Shown here: one piece after another, positions 9,434 through 17,206 of the stretch
How the letters are laid out: the number at the start of each line of letters is the position of its first letter
Position numbering within the stretch: position 1 is the first letter of the stretch
NCBI RefSeq assembly: GCF_016403105.1
Contig: NZ_CP046155.1
Span: forward strand, 3,811,906 to 3,875,905
DNA: 64,000 nt
Direction of reading: 5' to 3'
DNA from: Leptolyngbya sp. BL0902
Lineage (GTDB): Bacteria; Cyanobacteriota; Cyanobacteriia; Phormidesmidales; Phormidesmidaceae
Notes under the pieces: model-generated
Told to the model about the DNA's origin: nothing
The model's input: the letters and a program-made list of their open reading frames with translations, nothing else
Databases searched by the model: none
Made by a program: the position numbers and the translations under genes

Positions 9434-9661
9434 ATGTTGTCACCAGAACTCAAAGCACAAGTCCTTAGCTTGCCGCCCGATGATCGGCTTACGCTGATTG
9501 CTGTAATTGTTGAATCCCTCAAAAATAGGACGATTACTCAATCTGACCGCTCTAGCACTATTCAACGGATGAGGGGATTGTTAAAAACCGATCAGCCTGC
9601 ACCAACTGACGAAGAAGTGGCAGCAATGCTAGAAGAGCGGAGAGTAACAAACGCATTTTAG
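9434..9661 (+). CDS. probable antitoxin of a type II system (VapB-like)
   Basis: Small acidic protein (75 residues from the ATG at 9434; 97 if read from 9368). The C-terminal part MRGLLKTDQPAPTDEEVAAMLEERR is typical of cyanobacterial antitoxins that sit before PIN-domain toxins. The ATG at 9434 is preceded by AGGA at a suitable distance. The extra upstream reading MPLAIALESATIETDSH is about 80 percent identical in DNA to the start of the DUF433 gene at 10423 and looks like a copied fragment, so I prefer 9434. No toxin follows; the gene appears solitary. Confidence 0.6.
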   Translation: MLSPELKAQVLSLPPDDRLTLIAVIVESLKNRTITQSDRSSTIQRMRGLLKTDQPAPTDEEVAAMLEERRVTNAF

Positions 9662-9763
9662 CAAGTAGCTGCACCACTGCTAACTACACCTACACAGTGA
9701 AAATCATCTGCGCTATCAAATCATCCTTATCTCTACTAAAGTCATTTATTTGGAGTAATCGTA

Positions 9764-9979
9764 ATGGTTTCAATAGAACTGATTTCGACCTTAAGAGAGC
9801 TAAGTCGTTCAGATAAATTCTATATCATGCAACTGCTAATCTCAGAACTTGCCCAGCAGGAAACCGACCTGATTCAGCCAGATCAAGCTTATCCCGTGTG
9901 GTCGCCCTATGATGCAGACGAAGCCGCAGATACGATGTTAAAAGCTTTACAATCTGCCAAAGCTCAAAACCATGGTTAA
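9764..9979 (+). CDS. small protein coupled to retropepsin-like gene
   Basis: A 71-residue helical, acidic protein (MVSIELISTLRELSRSDKFYIMQLLISELA...). The pattern of an N-terminal helical segment and a C-terminal segment with PVWSPYDADEAADTMLKAL resembles small antitoxin-like proteins of cyanobacteria. Its stop overlaps the start of the next gene (the ATG at 9972 lies within its last four codons), so the two are translationally coupled. Function unknown; role as a partner or regulator of the protease-like protein is inference from position only. Confidence 0.6.
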   Translation: MVSIELISTLRELSRSDKFYIMQLLISELAQQETDLIQPDQAYPVWSPYDADEAADTMLKALQSAKAQNHG

Positions 9980-10400
9980 TACTGAGCGATATCCATTTCT
10001 TTCCGGCGACCCAGCATTAGGAGAAGCGAGTTTTCGCCCATATTTGCCCTTCACCCTAGAGTATAAAGAGAAGACCATCACTTCAACGGGGCTACTCGAT
10101 ACTGGGGCCAGCGTAAACGTACTGCCCTATTCACTAGGAATCGACCTTGGCTACGAGTGGGAAAGACAAACCACAGCCCTAAGTTTGACAGGAAATTTAG
10201 CCCAGTATGAGGCGCGTGTCGTCATCGGTCAAGTAACCGTTGGACAGTTTGAGCCCGTACAACTCGTATTCGCCTGGACACAAGCCACCAACGTGCCACT
10301 TATCCTAGGACAGGTCAATTTCTTTATGGAATTCGATGTTTGTTTCTACCGTTCGCAGCTAGAGTTTGCCGTTAGTCCAAAATCTTCTGCCGCATCGTAA
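9972..10400 (+). CDS. retropepsin-like aspartyl protease domain protein
   Basis: A 142-residue protein with the retroviral-type aspartyl protease signature: LLDTGASVNVLP at about residues 41-52 (catalytic Asp in DTGA) and a downstream hydrophobic-Gly motif PLILGQVNFF near 116-125 matching the conserved I-L-G element. Single-domain retropepsins act as homodimers, each monomer supplying one Asp. It has no signal peptide or membrane helix, so a cytoplasmic protein is expected. It overlaps the preceding small gene by 8 bases and is followed 22 bp later by the DUF433/DUF5615 pair. Whether it is proteolytically active cannot be told from sequence. Confidence 0.75.
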   Translation: MVNTERYPFLSGDPALGEASFRPYLPFTLEYKEKTITSTGLLDTGASVNVLPYSLGIDLGYEWERQTTALSLTGNLAQYEARVVIGQVTVGQFEPVQLVFAWTQATNVPLILGQVNFFMEFDVCFYRSQLEFAVSPKSSAAS

Positions 10401-10422
10401 GCTCATTATCCTGATTAAATCC

Positions 10423-10755
10423 ATGCCCCTAGCCATTGCCCTTGAACCCGCGCCCATAGAAACCGATCCCCAAGGGGTTGTACGAGTCGCCAAAACTCGC
10501 GTCACCCTGGATACCGTTGTAACGGCTTTCCTTGAAGGATGCACCCCAGAGGCAATCGGAGAGCAGTACCCATCCTTACCAATTTCAGATATTTACCTTG
10601 TCATCGGTTACTACCTCAGACATCGAGATGAGGTACATACTTACCTTGCAGAACGCCAACAGCGGGCCGAATTAATCCAACAAGAAGCTGAGCAACGTTT
10701 TAGCCCTGAGGGCATACGTGCTCGACTCCTAGCTAGGCGAAATGCGGCTAGGTAG
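10423..10755 (+). CDS. DUF433 family antitoxin
   Basis: A 110-residue protein with the DUF433 helix-turn-helix core: GVVRVAKTRVTLDTVVTAF, then EGCTPEAIGEQYPSLPISDIY and VIGYYLRHRDEV. DUF433 proteins commonly precede PIN-like DUF5615 proteins as type II antitoxins that bind their own promoter. I chose the ATG at 10423 (MPLAIALEPAP...) because family members start this way; an earlier in-frame start would overlap the retropepsin gene. It ends 5 bp before the toxin gene. Confidence 0.85.
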   Translation: MPLAIALEPAPIETDPQGVVRVAKTRVTLDTVVTAFLEGCTPEAIGEQYPSLPISDIYLVIGYYLRHRDEVHTYLAERQQRAELIQQEAEQRFSPEGIRARLLARRNAAR

Positions 10756-10760
10756 CCAAG

Positions 10761-11114
10761 ATGATTAAATTCCTGGCTGACGAAAATTTTAATAACCAGA
10801 TTGTACGTGGGATTCTTCGCCAAGCTCCCGCCATTGATATTGTTCGCGTTCAGGATGTTAATCTCTCTGGAGTAGATGATCCTACGGTTTTGGCTTGGGC
10901 TGCTGACGCAGGACGCATTGTTCTAACCCACGATGTTGCTACGATGATGACCTTTGCCTACCAACGTATTCAAGATGGATTATCCATGCCTGGATTATTT
11001 GAAGTGAGTCGTCGTGTTCCAATAGGTTTGGCCATAGAAGAGATTATCTTAATCGCTGAATGTAGTCTCGATGACGAGTGGGAAGGCCAAGTTAGGTTTC
11101 TTCCTTTGCGATAG
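10761..11114 (+). CDS. DUF5615 PIN-like toxin
   Basis: A 117-residue PIN-like (Mut7-C type) domain protein: MIKFLADENFNNQIVRGI carries the first acidic motif (D7, E8), VDDPTVLAWAADAGRIVLTHD the second, with DVATM following. These acidic positions are those expected to hold metal for RNA cleavage. Together with the DUF433 gene 5 bp upstream it forms a standard toxin-antitoxin pair; both members look intact. Confidence 0.85.
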   Translation: MIKFLADENFNNQIVRGILRQAPAIDIVRVQDVNLSGVDDPTVLAWAADAGRIVLTHDVATMMTFAYQRIQDGLSMPGLFEVSRRVPIGLAIEEIILIAECSLDDEWEGQVRFLPLR

Positions 11115-11146
11115 ATAAGAATCACAATTCCTGAAAACTTTGAGTT

Positions 11147-11326
11147 ATGAAAACCTTCACAGCAATTATCGAACGAGACACCGACACCAACCTCTACGTT
11201 GGCTATGTTCCAGGCTTCCCTGGCGCACACTCCCAAGGAGAGACCCTAGCCGAATTACACGAAAATCTGCGCGAAGTCATCGAAATGCTTTTGGAAGATG
11301 AGGAAATAGCGCACAATTACGTTTAG
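11147..11326 (+). CDS. solitary HicB-like antitoxin
   Basis: A 59-residue protein reading MKTFTAIIERDTDTNLYVGY, then VPGFPGAHSQGETLAELHEN and a C-terminal EVIEMLLEDEE. This is the RNase-H-like HicB fold with its typical pattern. No HicA toxin (a small double-stranded RNA-binding-like protein) is next to it on either side, and the protein stops soon after the core, without the DNA-binding tail some HicB proteins carry. It is therefore an orphan or a remnant of a HicAB pair. It ends 6 bp before the MntA gene. Confidence 0.8.
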   Translation: MKTFTAIIERDTDTNLYVGYVPGFPGAHSQGETLAELHENLREVIEMLLEDEEIAHNYV

Positions 11327-11332
11327 AACGAT

Positions 11333-11674
11333 ATGGCCATGCAAGATCGTCAAGTAATAAATACACAAATTCCCATCGACTACGAGAAAATTTCTGAATT
11401 TTGCCAGCGCTGGAACATTACCGAGCTAGCACTATTTGGCTCTGTCCTACGCGATGATTTTCAGCCAGAAAATAGCGACATTGACGTACTGGTCTCCTTT
11501 ACCCAGGATGCCCACTGGACACTGTTTGATTTAGTAGACATGGAAGAAGATATTCAAGCCATCTTTCAACGAAAAGTCGATTTGGTCAGTCGTCGCGGTA
11601 TTGAACGTAGTCAAAACCATCTCCGCCGCCAAGCCATCCTTACCTCAGCCAAAGTTATCTATGCTGCCGCGTGA
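11333..11674 (+). CDS. mntA: MntA-type nucleotidyltransferase antitoxin
   Basis: A 113-residue minimal nucleotidyltransferase with the signature ALFGSVLRDDFQPENSDIDV (about residues 35-54); the two aspartates of SDIDVLV are the metal ligands. Known MntA proteins neutralise HepT RNase toxins by adding AMP to a tyrosine in the toxin. The next frame, overlapping by 14 bases, is a HepT gene that carries an in-frame stop, so this antitoxin seems to have lost its target. A nearer start at the second Met (residue 3) is also possible. Confidence 0.85.
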   Translation: MAMQDRQVINTQIPIDYEKISEFCQRWNITELALFGSVLRDDFQPENSDIDVLVSFTQDAHWTLFDLVDMEEDIQAIFQRKVDLVSRRGIERSQNHLRRQAILTSAKVIYAAA

Positions 11675-12005
11675 ACTCGATTATCTACAAGATATGCTGA
11701 ATGCAGCAAGGCTAGCCCAAGACTTTGTAGCTGGGATCGATTGGCAAACCTTTGAGCTTGATTTAATGCGCTAAGCGGCGGTCACTCGTCAATTTGAAAT
11801 TATTGGGGAAGCAGCCCATAGAATCTCCTCTGAAACTCAAGCCTCACTTCCAACTATTCCCTGGCCTAAAATTATTGGGATGCGAAATCGTTTAATCCAT
11901 GAATATGATGCAGTCGATATTGAAACTATTTGGAACACAATTCATATGGCCTTGCCTGATTTAATCTCTGTATTAAAAGCTATCAGCTCTACTGAAGAAG
12001 CGTAA
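11661..12005 (+). pseudogene. hepT: HepT RNase toxin interrupted by in-frame stop
   Basis: Read from the ATG at 11661, the frame encodes a HEPN-domain HepT protein of 114 codons with a TAA at codon 38 (11772-11774). On both sides the frame matches HepT: MLPRELDYLQDMLNAARLAQ before, and AAVTRQFEIIGEAAHRIS, PWPKIIGMRNRLIHEYD after. The active-site motif R-x4-H-x-Y (RNRLIHEY) is intact. At the stop position the family usually has a polar residue, so a CAA (or GAA) to TAA change explains it. No frameshift is needed, and the rest of the frame is undamaged, so the loss is probably recent. An alternative is sequencing error. Confidence 0.85.
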
Positions 12006-12165
12006 GGTTTTAAGTGAGTCAATTAAGCAGATCTTTTAGCTACTTAATTAAATGAAAAGCGTCGCCTGTCATATACTTTCAGAGGGCGTTTGAAAAGCCG
12101 GATAGTCAGTAAAAAAGCTCACACGGTATAGGCTGTACATACAAACGTTCAACCCCGTGAGAGCC

Positions 12166-12729
12166 ATGAGTAAAGCCTACACCAGCAACTTAACCCGCGA
12201 CCAGTATGAGTTGATTGAACCCCTCTTGCCCCCAGCTAAGCCCGGTGGTCGCCCTCGAACGGTCTGCCTCTGGGCGGTGCTGAACGCCATCTTCTACCTG
12301 GTCAAACAGGGGTATACGTGGCGCGACCTGCCGAGCGACTTTCCGGCGTGGCAAACGGTCTACACGTACTATCGAACCTGGGTGAAAGACGGCACCTGGG
12401 ATGCGATTCACGACCGATTACGGGCCTGGGTGCGGGTCTCGGAAGGCCGACCGGAAAGCCCATCGGAGGTGATTTTGGACAGTCAAAGCGTCGCTACTGC
12501 GCCGATGGTGCATCGAGCCGTGGGCTTTGATGCGGCCAAAAAGACGAAGGGACGGAAGCGGCATGGCGTGGTTGATACCTTGGGCTTGGTGATGGCGGTG
12601 GTGGCCACGGCAGCCAGCGTCAGCGAGCGAGACGGTGGGAAACTAGCATTGCACAAACTTGCATCAGATGGGAGCGGCCATGGCCTGCATTTATTTGGTG
12701 TGGGTGGATGGGGGCTACAGCGGGTTTAA
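12166..12729 (+). CDS. IS5-family transposase, N-terminal frame
   Basis: From the ATG at 12166 this frame gives the DUF4096-like N-terminal domain (LTRDQYELIEPLLPP...GRPRTVCLWAVLNAIFYLVK, then TWRDLPSDFPAWQTVYTYY) and the start of the DDE domain with the first catalytic aspartate in ILDSQSV. After residue about 164 the sequence stops resembling a transposase (SDGSGHGLHLFG...) because the reading frame shifts near 12655; the rest lies one base over. Alone it lacks the second Asp and the Glu and cannot be active. Confidence 0.85.
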   Translation: MSKAYTSNLTRDQYELIEPLLPPAKPGGRPRTVCLWAVLNAIFYLVKQGYTWRDLPSDFPAWQTVYTYYRTWVKDGTWDAIHDRLRAWVRVSEGRPESPSEVILDSQSVATAPMVHRAVGFDAAKKTKGRKRHGVVDTLGLVMAVVATAASVSERDGGKLALHKLASDGSGHGLHLFGVGGWGLQRV

Positions 12730-12958
12730 GTTTCTCCAGTGGACGATGGACACCTTGGGCTGGATTGTTGAAGTGGTGTTGCGCCCGAAGGAGGCCAAGG
12801 GGTTTGTTCTCGTCAAAAAACGTTGGATTGTGGAGCGCACCTTTGGCTGGTTGCGCTGGTCACGACGACTGGTGCAGGACTACGAGCAACTTCCCGAAAA
12901 TGCCGAGGCCATGCTCAAAATCGCCATGATCCGGATCATGGTGCGGCGTCTAGCGTAA
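12659..12958 (+). CDS. IS5-family transposase, C-terminal frame
   Basis: The continuation of the DDE domain in the next frame: HQMGAAMACIYLVWVDGGYSG has the second catalytic Asp, and RWIVERTFGWLRWSRRLVQDYE has the catalytic Glu. Joining the two frames near LALHKL/HQMG restores a normal transposase of about 260 residues. It requires a +1 shift or reflects a one-base insertion. Some IS5 subgroups do use programmed frameshifting, but I see no clear slippery heptamer here, so an inactivating mutation is as likely. Confidence 0.8.
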   Translation: MHQMGAAMACIYLVWVDGGYSGFKFLQWTMDTLGWIVEVVLRPKEAKGFVLVKKRWIVERTFGWLRWSRRLVQDYEQLPENAEAMLKIAMIRIMVRRLA

Positions 12959-13004
12959 TTCGCTACACCCTACCCCCTTTTCAAACGCCCCCTTAACCCA
13001 AATC

Positions 13005-13649
13005 TTACCCAGCCTGAAACCGCTCCATCAACCACCGCATTAGCGTCCCGTCATCCTCCGTTTGGGAACGGTCTAGGGCTTCCATCACCACCGCCATATC
13101 CAAACCGGGCAACACCTCTGATACGGCAATTTCGCCACTGCGCCGAGCCGCCACCGAAAACGCAATCACCCGCCGCGCTGCGACATGAACCACCCAATAT
13201 TCCGCCACTCCCAACCGCTCGCAGAGTAGCCGCTTTGCCCCTAAATCGTCCCGAAAGGAACTGGCCCCCACTTCAATTACCAGGGTCGGCGGGCCATAGC
13301 GGTTAACGTCGATAGGCGCGTTGTCCTGGGGAGGCAAACAAAAGCCCTCTCCCAGGTAAAAGGCCACATCTGGCTGACACCCCTGCTCCCCGGCCTTGTA
13401 GAAACTGCAATTGGTAAACCCCGCTACACGCAGCCCCTTGACCAGCGCAAATAGGTTAACCACATTGGTAATCACCGTATTCTGCCGTCCGTGCCCCGAC
13501 CCCAAAGTCGCCATCTCCACCCTCATCTCGCCATGGTCAAAATAGCCACGCCCATCGCGGTATGGGGGAGCATCCATGGTGACGACAAAATCTTCCCAGG
13601 TGGCCGCCATCCAAGCATCCGTCTGGATTGGCAGTGTCGAGAGAACCAT
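13005..13649 (-). CDS. Uma2-family (DUF820) putative endonuclease
   Basis: A 214-residue member of the Uma2 family, a PD-(D/E)XK-fold group strongly expanded in cyanobacteria. Visible are the acidic motif QPDVAFYLGE, the core LVIEVGASSFRDDLGAKR (E-x-K-like arrangement) and the conserved GVAEYWVV strand. N-terminal WEDFVVTMD also fits. The function of Uma2 proteins is unknown; nuclease activity is inferred from the fold. Its stop is 12 bp from the right end of the IS. Confidence 0.85.
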   Translation of the reverse strand: MVLSTLPIQTDAWMAATWEDFVVTMDAPPYRDGRGYFDHGEMRVEMATLGSGHGRQNTVITNVVNLFALVKGLRVAGFTNCSFYKAGEQGCQPDVAFYLGEGFCLPPQDNAPIDVNRYGPPTLVIEVGASSFRDDLGAKRLLCERLGVAEYWVVHVAARRVIAFSVAARRSGEIAVSEVLPGLDMAVVMEALDRSQTEDDGTLMRWLMERFQAG

Positions 13650-13796
13650 ACAACGATTGCTCTAGAAACAAAGGAAGCTAAGACGTATTATAGCGATTTT
13701 CCTGAACCGCCCTTAGCCTGTGGGATATAGGTGGTGCATGCGCCCAGGCATTGGGTCTGCAAAGACCTCAAAATCCTTTTTGCCAGAAAAATGGCC

Positions 13797-13824
13797 AAAA
13801 AAAAGGAGAGCCGTTCAGCTCTCC
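13797..13824 (-). terminator. rho-independent terminator of glgX
   Basis: On the minus strand, a perfect 7-bp stem GGAGAGC/GCTCTCC with a 6-base loop is followed by eight T residues. It lies about 85 bases after the glgX stop. The orientation serves glgX only. Confidence 0.85.
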
Positions 13825-13909
13825 CTACCATCAGGGTGCATCTAATATCATATTAACCCAAAAAGAGCATGAGGGGTGAGACCCCCTATTAATTTTTTCT
13901 AAGGTTGAT

Positions 13910-15982
13910 TCAGGGCTGATTTTGGCAAAGGAGCACGACGGCAGAGCGGGCGCTGACGGGGTAGAGGTAGCTATCGACGGGGGGAGCACTTTCAGGGTAG
14001 CAAAAGTCGTCGGGGGGGAAGAGCGCGGTATCCACAATGCGGTGCCAGCGGTGGGGCCAATCGAGGTGGGGCAGGTCAAAGACCAGCACCTCCCAGTAGG
14101 CGTTGAGCATAACGTGGATTTGTTCTTTGGTGGCGGGGTGGCGCAGGGTGAAGGCGAGGCTGTGGGAGCTGTCTGACCAGTCAGGCTGGTGCAGGCGGCA
14201 CCCGTGCCAAACGATGTGCGGTTCGGGATGCCAGGTGTTGGTAACGCGCAATAGTTGCTCGACCTGAAGGATTTTCAGGTTTTGGGTAAAGTGGATGATG
14301 CCTTGGGTGAAGCGCAGCAGGTCGCGTTCTTTTTCCACGTCGTCCCAGTTGAACCAGCTCAGGGCGTTGTTTTGGCAGTAGGCGTTGTTGTTGCCCCGTT
14401 GGCTGCGGCGGATTTCGTCGCCCATCAGCAGCATGGGGGTGCCCTGGGCCATAAACAGCAGGGTGAGGAAGTTGCGAATCTGCCGTTGCCGCAGGTGTTC
14501 GATGGCGGGGGTATCGGTGGGGCCTTCTTCGCCGCAGTTCCAGCTATAGTTGGCGTCGGTGCCGTCGCGGTTATTTTCCTGGTTGGCCTCGTTATATTTT
14601 TGGTTGTAGGAAACGAGGTCGTTGAGGGTAAACCCATCGTGGCAGGTGACGAAGTGGATGCTGCGGTTGGGTTCGCGGTTGGGTTTTTGGTAAATGTCGG
14701 GGCTACCCAGCAGGCGGGCGGCCAGATCGGGTACGGCTCCACGGTCGCCTTTGACAAACTGGCGCACATGGTCGCGATAGGGGCCGTTCCACTCGGCAAA
14801 GCGGTCGCCAATGAACGTTCCCACCTGGTAAAGTCCGGCGGCGTCCCAGGCTTCGGCAATCAGCTTGGTTCCGGCCAAAATCGGGTCAGATTCAATGCTC
14901 CACAGAATCGGCGGATCTTCTAGGGGGTTGCCTGCCAAATCCCGCGACAGCACCGAGGCCAGGTCAAACCGAAAGCCATCGACGTGCATTTGAGACACCC
15001 AGTAGCGCAGGCTGTCCAAAATCAGTCGCCCCACCACTGCATGGCTGGCCTTGAGGGTGTTGCCACAGCCTGTGTAGTTGGAGTAGTGGGCCAGGTCGTT
15101 GTCTTCTAGGAGGTAGTAGGTTTCGTTGTCGATGCCCTTGAAGCTGAGGGTGGGGCCTTCGTGGTTGCCCTCGGCGGAGTGGTTAAACACCACATCCAAA
15201 ATCACCTCAATGCCCGCCCGGTGCAGGGCTTTCACCATATCCCGAAATTCGTTGACGGGGCCGAGGGGGTCTTTACGGGAGCTATAGCCTCGGTGGGGGG
15301 CAAAGAAACCCAGGGTGCTGTAGCCCCAGTAGTTTTGCAGGCCGGGCTGCACATCCTGGGGGTCGAACTGGTGGATGGGCAGCAGTTCGACGGCGGTGAT
15401 GCCAAGGTCTTGGAGGTAGGGAATTTTGTCGATAATGCCCGAAAAGGTACCCCGTTCCTCTTCGGGCAACCCAGAGGAGGGGTGCTGGGTGAAGCCGCCG
15501 ACGTGCATTTCATAGATCACGCTTTTGGCGTAGGGAATCCGCAGCATCCGGTCTCCCTCCCAGTCGTAGCTGCGGTTGTCTACCACGACTCCTTTTAGGG
15601 CAGTGGCGCAGTTGTCCCCCGGCAGAATCGCCGCCTTGCGGTCGTAGATATCATCCCCCACCACGGCGCGGGCGTAGGGATCGAGCAGCACCTTTTGGGG
15701 ATCAAACCGATGGCCGCTCTCTGGATCAAAGGGGCCATGCACCCGGTAGGCATAGATTTGCCCTACCTTCAACCCAGGCACAAAGACGTGCCAATAGTAG
15801 GAGGTGCGGTTCCACTGGGGGTCGAGGGCAATGACCCGGCTGGGATGGACGATGTTCTCTGAGTCGAACAGCAATAGCTCGACCCCCGTGGCGTGTTTGG
15901 AATAGAGACAAAAGTTAATCCCAATGGCGTAGACGGTGGCCCCAAGGGGATAGCTTTGCCCAGGCAGAACGGTGGACGGCAT
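13910..15982 (-). CDS. glgX: glycogen debranching enzyme GlgX (isoamylase type)
   Basis: Hydrolyses alpha-1,6 branches of glycogen. 690 residues from the chosen ATG at 15982 (MPSTVLPGQSYPLGATVY); a longer in-frame start exists but adds sequence unlike the family. An N-terminal CBM48 domain is followed by the GH13 barrel: VILDVVFNHSAEGN, VDGFRFDLASVL (catalytic nucleophile Asp), KLIAEAWDAAG (acid/base Glu) and FVTCHDGFTLNDLV (third carboxylate). All catalytic residues are present. It is followed by a clear terminator and preceded, 90 bp upstream, by the glycine oxidase-like gene on the same strand. Confidence 0.95.
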   Translation of the reverse strand: MPSTVLPGQSYPLGATVYAIGINFCLYSKHATGVELLLFDSENIVHPSRVIALDPQWNRTSYYWHVFVPGLKVGQIYAYRVHGPFDPESGHRFDPQKVLLDPYARAVVGDDIYDRKAAILPGDNCATALKGVVVDNRSYDWEGDRMLRIPYAKSVIYEMHVGGFTQHPSSGLPEEERGTFSGIIDKIPYLQDLGITAVELLPIHQFDPQDVQPGLQNYWGYSTLGFFAPHRGYSSRKDPLGPVNEFRDMVKALHRAGIEVILDVVFNHSAEGNHEGPTLSFKGIDNETYYLLEDNDLAHYSNYTGCGNTLKASHAVVGRLILDSLRYWVSQMHVDGFRFDLASVLSRDLAGNPLEDPPILWSIESDPILAGTKLIAEAWDAAGLYQVGTFIGDRFAEWNGPYRDHVRQFVKGDRGAVPDLAARLLGSPDIYQKPNREPNRSIHFVTCHDGFTLNDLVSYNQKYNEANQENNRDGTDANYSWNCGEEGPTDTPAIEHLRQRQIRNFLTLLFMAQGTPMLLMGDEIRRSQRGNNNAYCQNNALSWFNWDDVEKERDLLRFTQGIIHFTQNLKILQVEQLLRVTNTWHPEPHIVWHGCRLHQPDWSDSSHSLAFTLRHPATKEQIHVMLNAYWEVLVFDLPHLDWPHRWHRIVDTALFPPDDFCYPESAPPVDSYLYPVSARSAVVLLCQNQP

Positions 15983-16071
15983 AGGGGCACTCTCAACAAC
16001 CAGCAGGATACAGAACGCCGAAGTGGCTCTTGAGATTCTACCGGACAGCCCCCAACGGCCCCAACTCCGCG

Positions 16072-17205
16072 CTAGCCCAAGACCCAATCCCGCACCGCCA
16101 AAGCCGTGGCCGGGGCGAGGAGCACGCCGTTGCGATAGTGTCCGGTGGCCAGCATCCCATTGGCGCAGCCTTCTAGGGGTTTGAGGACGGGGGCGGCTTG
16201 GCCCTGGGGGCGGGGGCGCAGGCCAAACCAGCGGTCGGTGATGGTGCCCTGGGCGAGGGCGGGGCAGTAGGCGATGGCTCCCTGAAGCACCTCGTCTAGG
16301 AGGCTGGGATCGGGGGGATGGGAGAGAAAGTCGGCGATGGCCGCCGCCGGATCGTCGGGATGGGCCGGAAATTCTACGGTGGCCCCAATCCAGTAATCCC
16401 CACCGCCCAGGGGGACGAGGTGAATATCGTTGCCGTTAATCACTAGGGGAGAGGACGGATTGCCCAAGGGTTGCGCCAGATGAAGCCGCAAGCCCTGGCC
16501 CAACACTGGCCCCAGCACCGTCGGCTGCGGTAGCGAAGCGGTGAGGGGCGTACTGCCCAGCCCCGCCGCCACAATGACCCTATCGGTGGGGAAGGTTTGA
16601 CCAGCGGTTTGCACCCCAGTACAGATAGTCGTAGCGCCGGAGGTAGCGGTTTCAAATCCAATCACAGCCTCCCCAAACTGAAAGGAGACCCCTCGCTGAC
16701 GGGCCGCTGTCACCAAAGCCTGGGTCAGTTCCGTGGGGTTAACCTGGATATCCTGGGGAGAGTACACCCCCACCACAGCACGGCTCACGTCTAAATAGGG
16801 GCAGCGCTCTAGGATTTGCTCCGGTGTCCAAAGCTCTAACGAATACCCTTGGGCCTGACGGATAGCCTGAAGCGATTGCCACCGGGGCAGGTCTTCGATA
16901 TCAAAACAAATCTTGAGAATACCCTGATTGCGCTGGATGAGCTGGCCCGTGGCGGCCTCCAGCTCAGCCAAGAGGGTGGGGTAGCGGCGCAGGCTTTGTT
17001 CCCGCAGCCGCCAGTTGCGCCCTTTCGCCTTTTGGCTAATCACCGCCATTGCCACGCCCAAGGCCGCTCCGGTGGAACCGCTGGCGGGGGCATGGGCGTC
17101 GATGACGGTGATATGTAAATCGGGGCTTTGGCTGAGTTCGTAGGCGATGGTGGCCCCGATCACGCCACAGCCCACAATCACCACACGGTTCAAGGGCAAG
17201 GACAA
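16072..17205 (-). CDS. thiO: FAD-dependent oxidoreductase, glycine oxidase (ThiO)-like
   Basis: DAO-family flavoenzyme; the closest match by eye is ThiO, which makes the glycine imine used for the thiazole of thiamine. The Rossmann motif VVIVGCGVIGATIAYEL starts almost at the N-terminus. STGAALGVAMAVIS, then late GDYWIGATVEF and a C-terminal GHYRNGVLLAPATA are DAO/ThiO hallmarks. There is no ATG in the right place: a TTG at 17205, one base after the stop of the upstream psbQ, fits best, while an upstream ATG at 17280 would overlap psbQ by 74 bp and add unnatural residues. Symbol is provisional. Confidence 0.8.
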   Translation of the reverse strand: MSLPLNRVVIVGCGVIGATIAYELSQSPDLHITVIDAHAPASGSTGAALGVAMAVISQKAKGRNWRLREQSLRRYPTLLAELEAATGQLIQRNQGILKICFDIEDLPRWQSLQAIRQAQGYSLELWTPEQILERCPYLDVSRAVVGVYSPQDIQVNPTELTQALVTAARQRGVSFQFGEAVIGFETATSGATTICTGVQTAGQTFPTDRVIVAAGLGSTPLTASLPQPTVLGPVLGQGLRLHLAQPLGNPSSPLVINGNDIHLVPLGGGDYWIGATVEFPAHPDDPAAAIADFLSHPPDPSLLDEVLQGAIAYCPALAQGTITDRWFGLRPRPQGQAAPVLKPLEGCANGMLATGHYRNGVLLAPATALAVRDWVLG

Positions 17206-17206
17206 C

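Larger units (their letters stand above)
12081..12993 (+). mobile_element. IS5-family insertion sequence, about 0.91 kb
   Basis: Bounded by terminal inverted repeats AGAGGGCGTTTGAAAAG (12081-12097) and its complement at 12977-12993, matching at 16 of 17 positions. It contains one transposase split in two frames. Size and protein type fit the IS5 family. The immediate flanks (TTC on the left, TAA on the right) do not show a clean target duplication, so the exact ends or the target repeat may have decayed. It sits between the broken hepT and a Uma2 gene and may mark the island edge. Confidence 0.88.
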
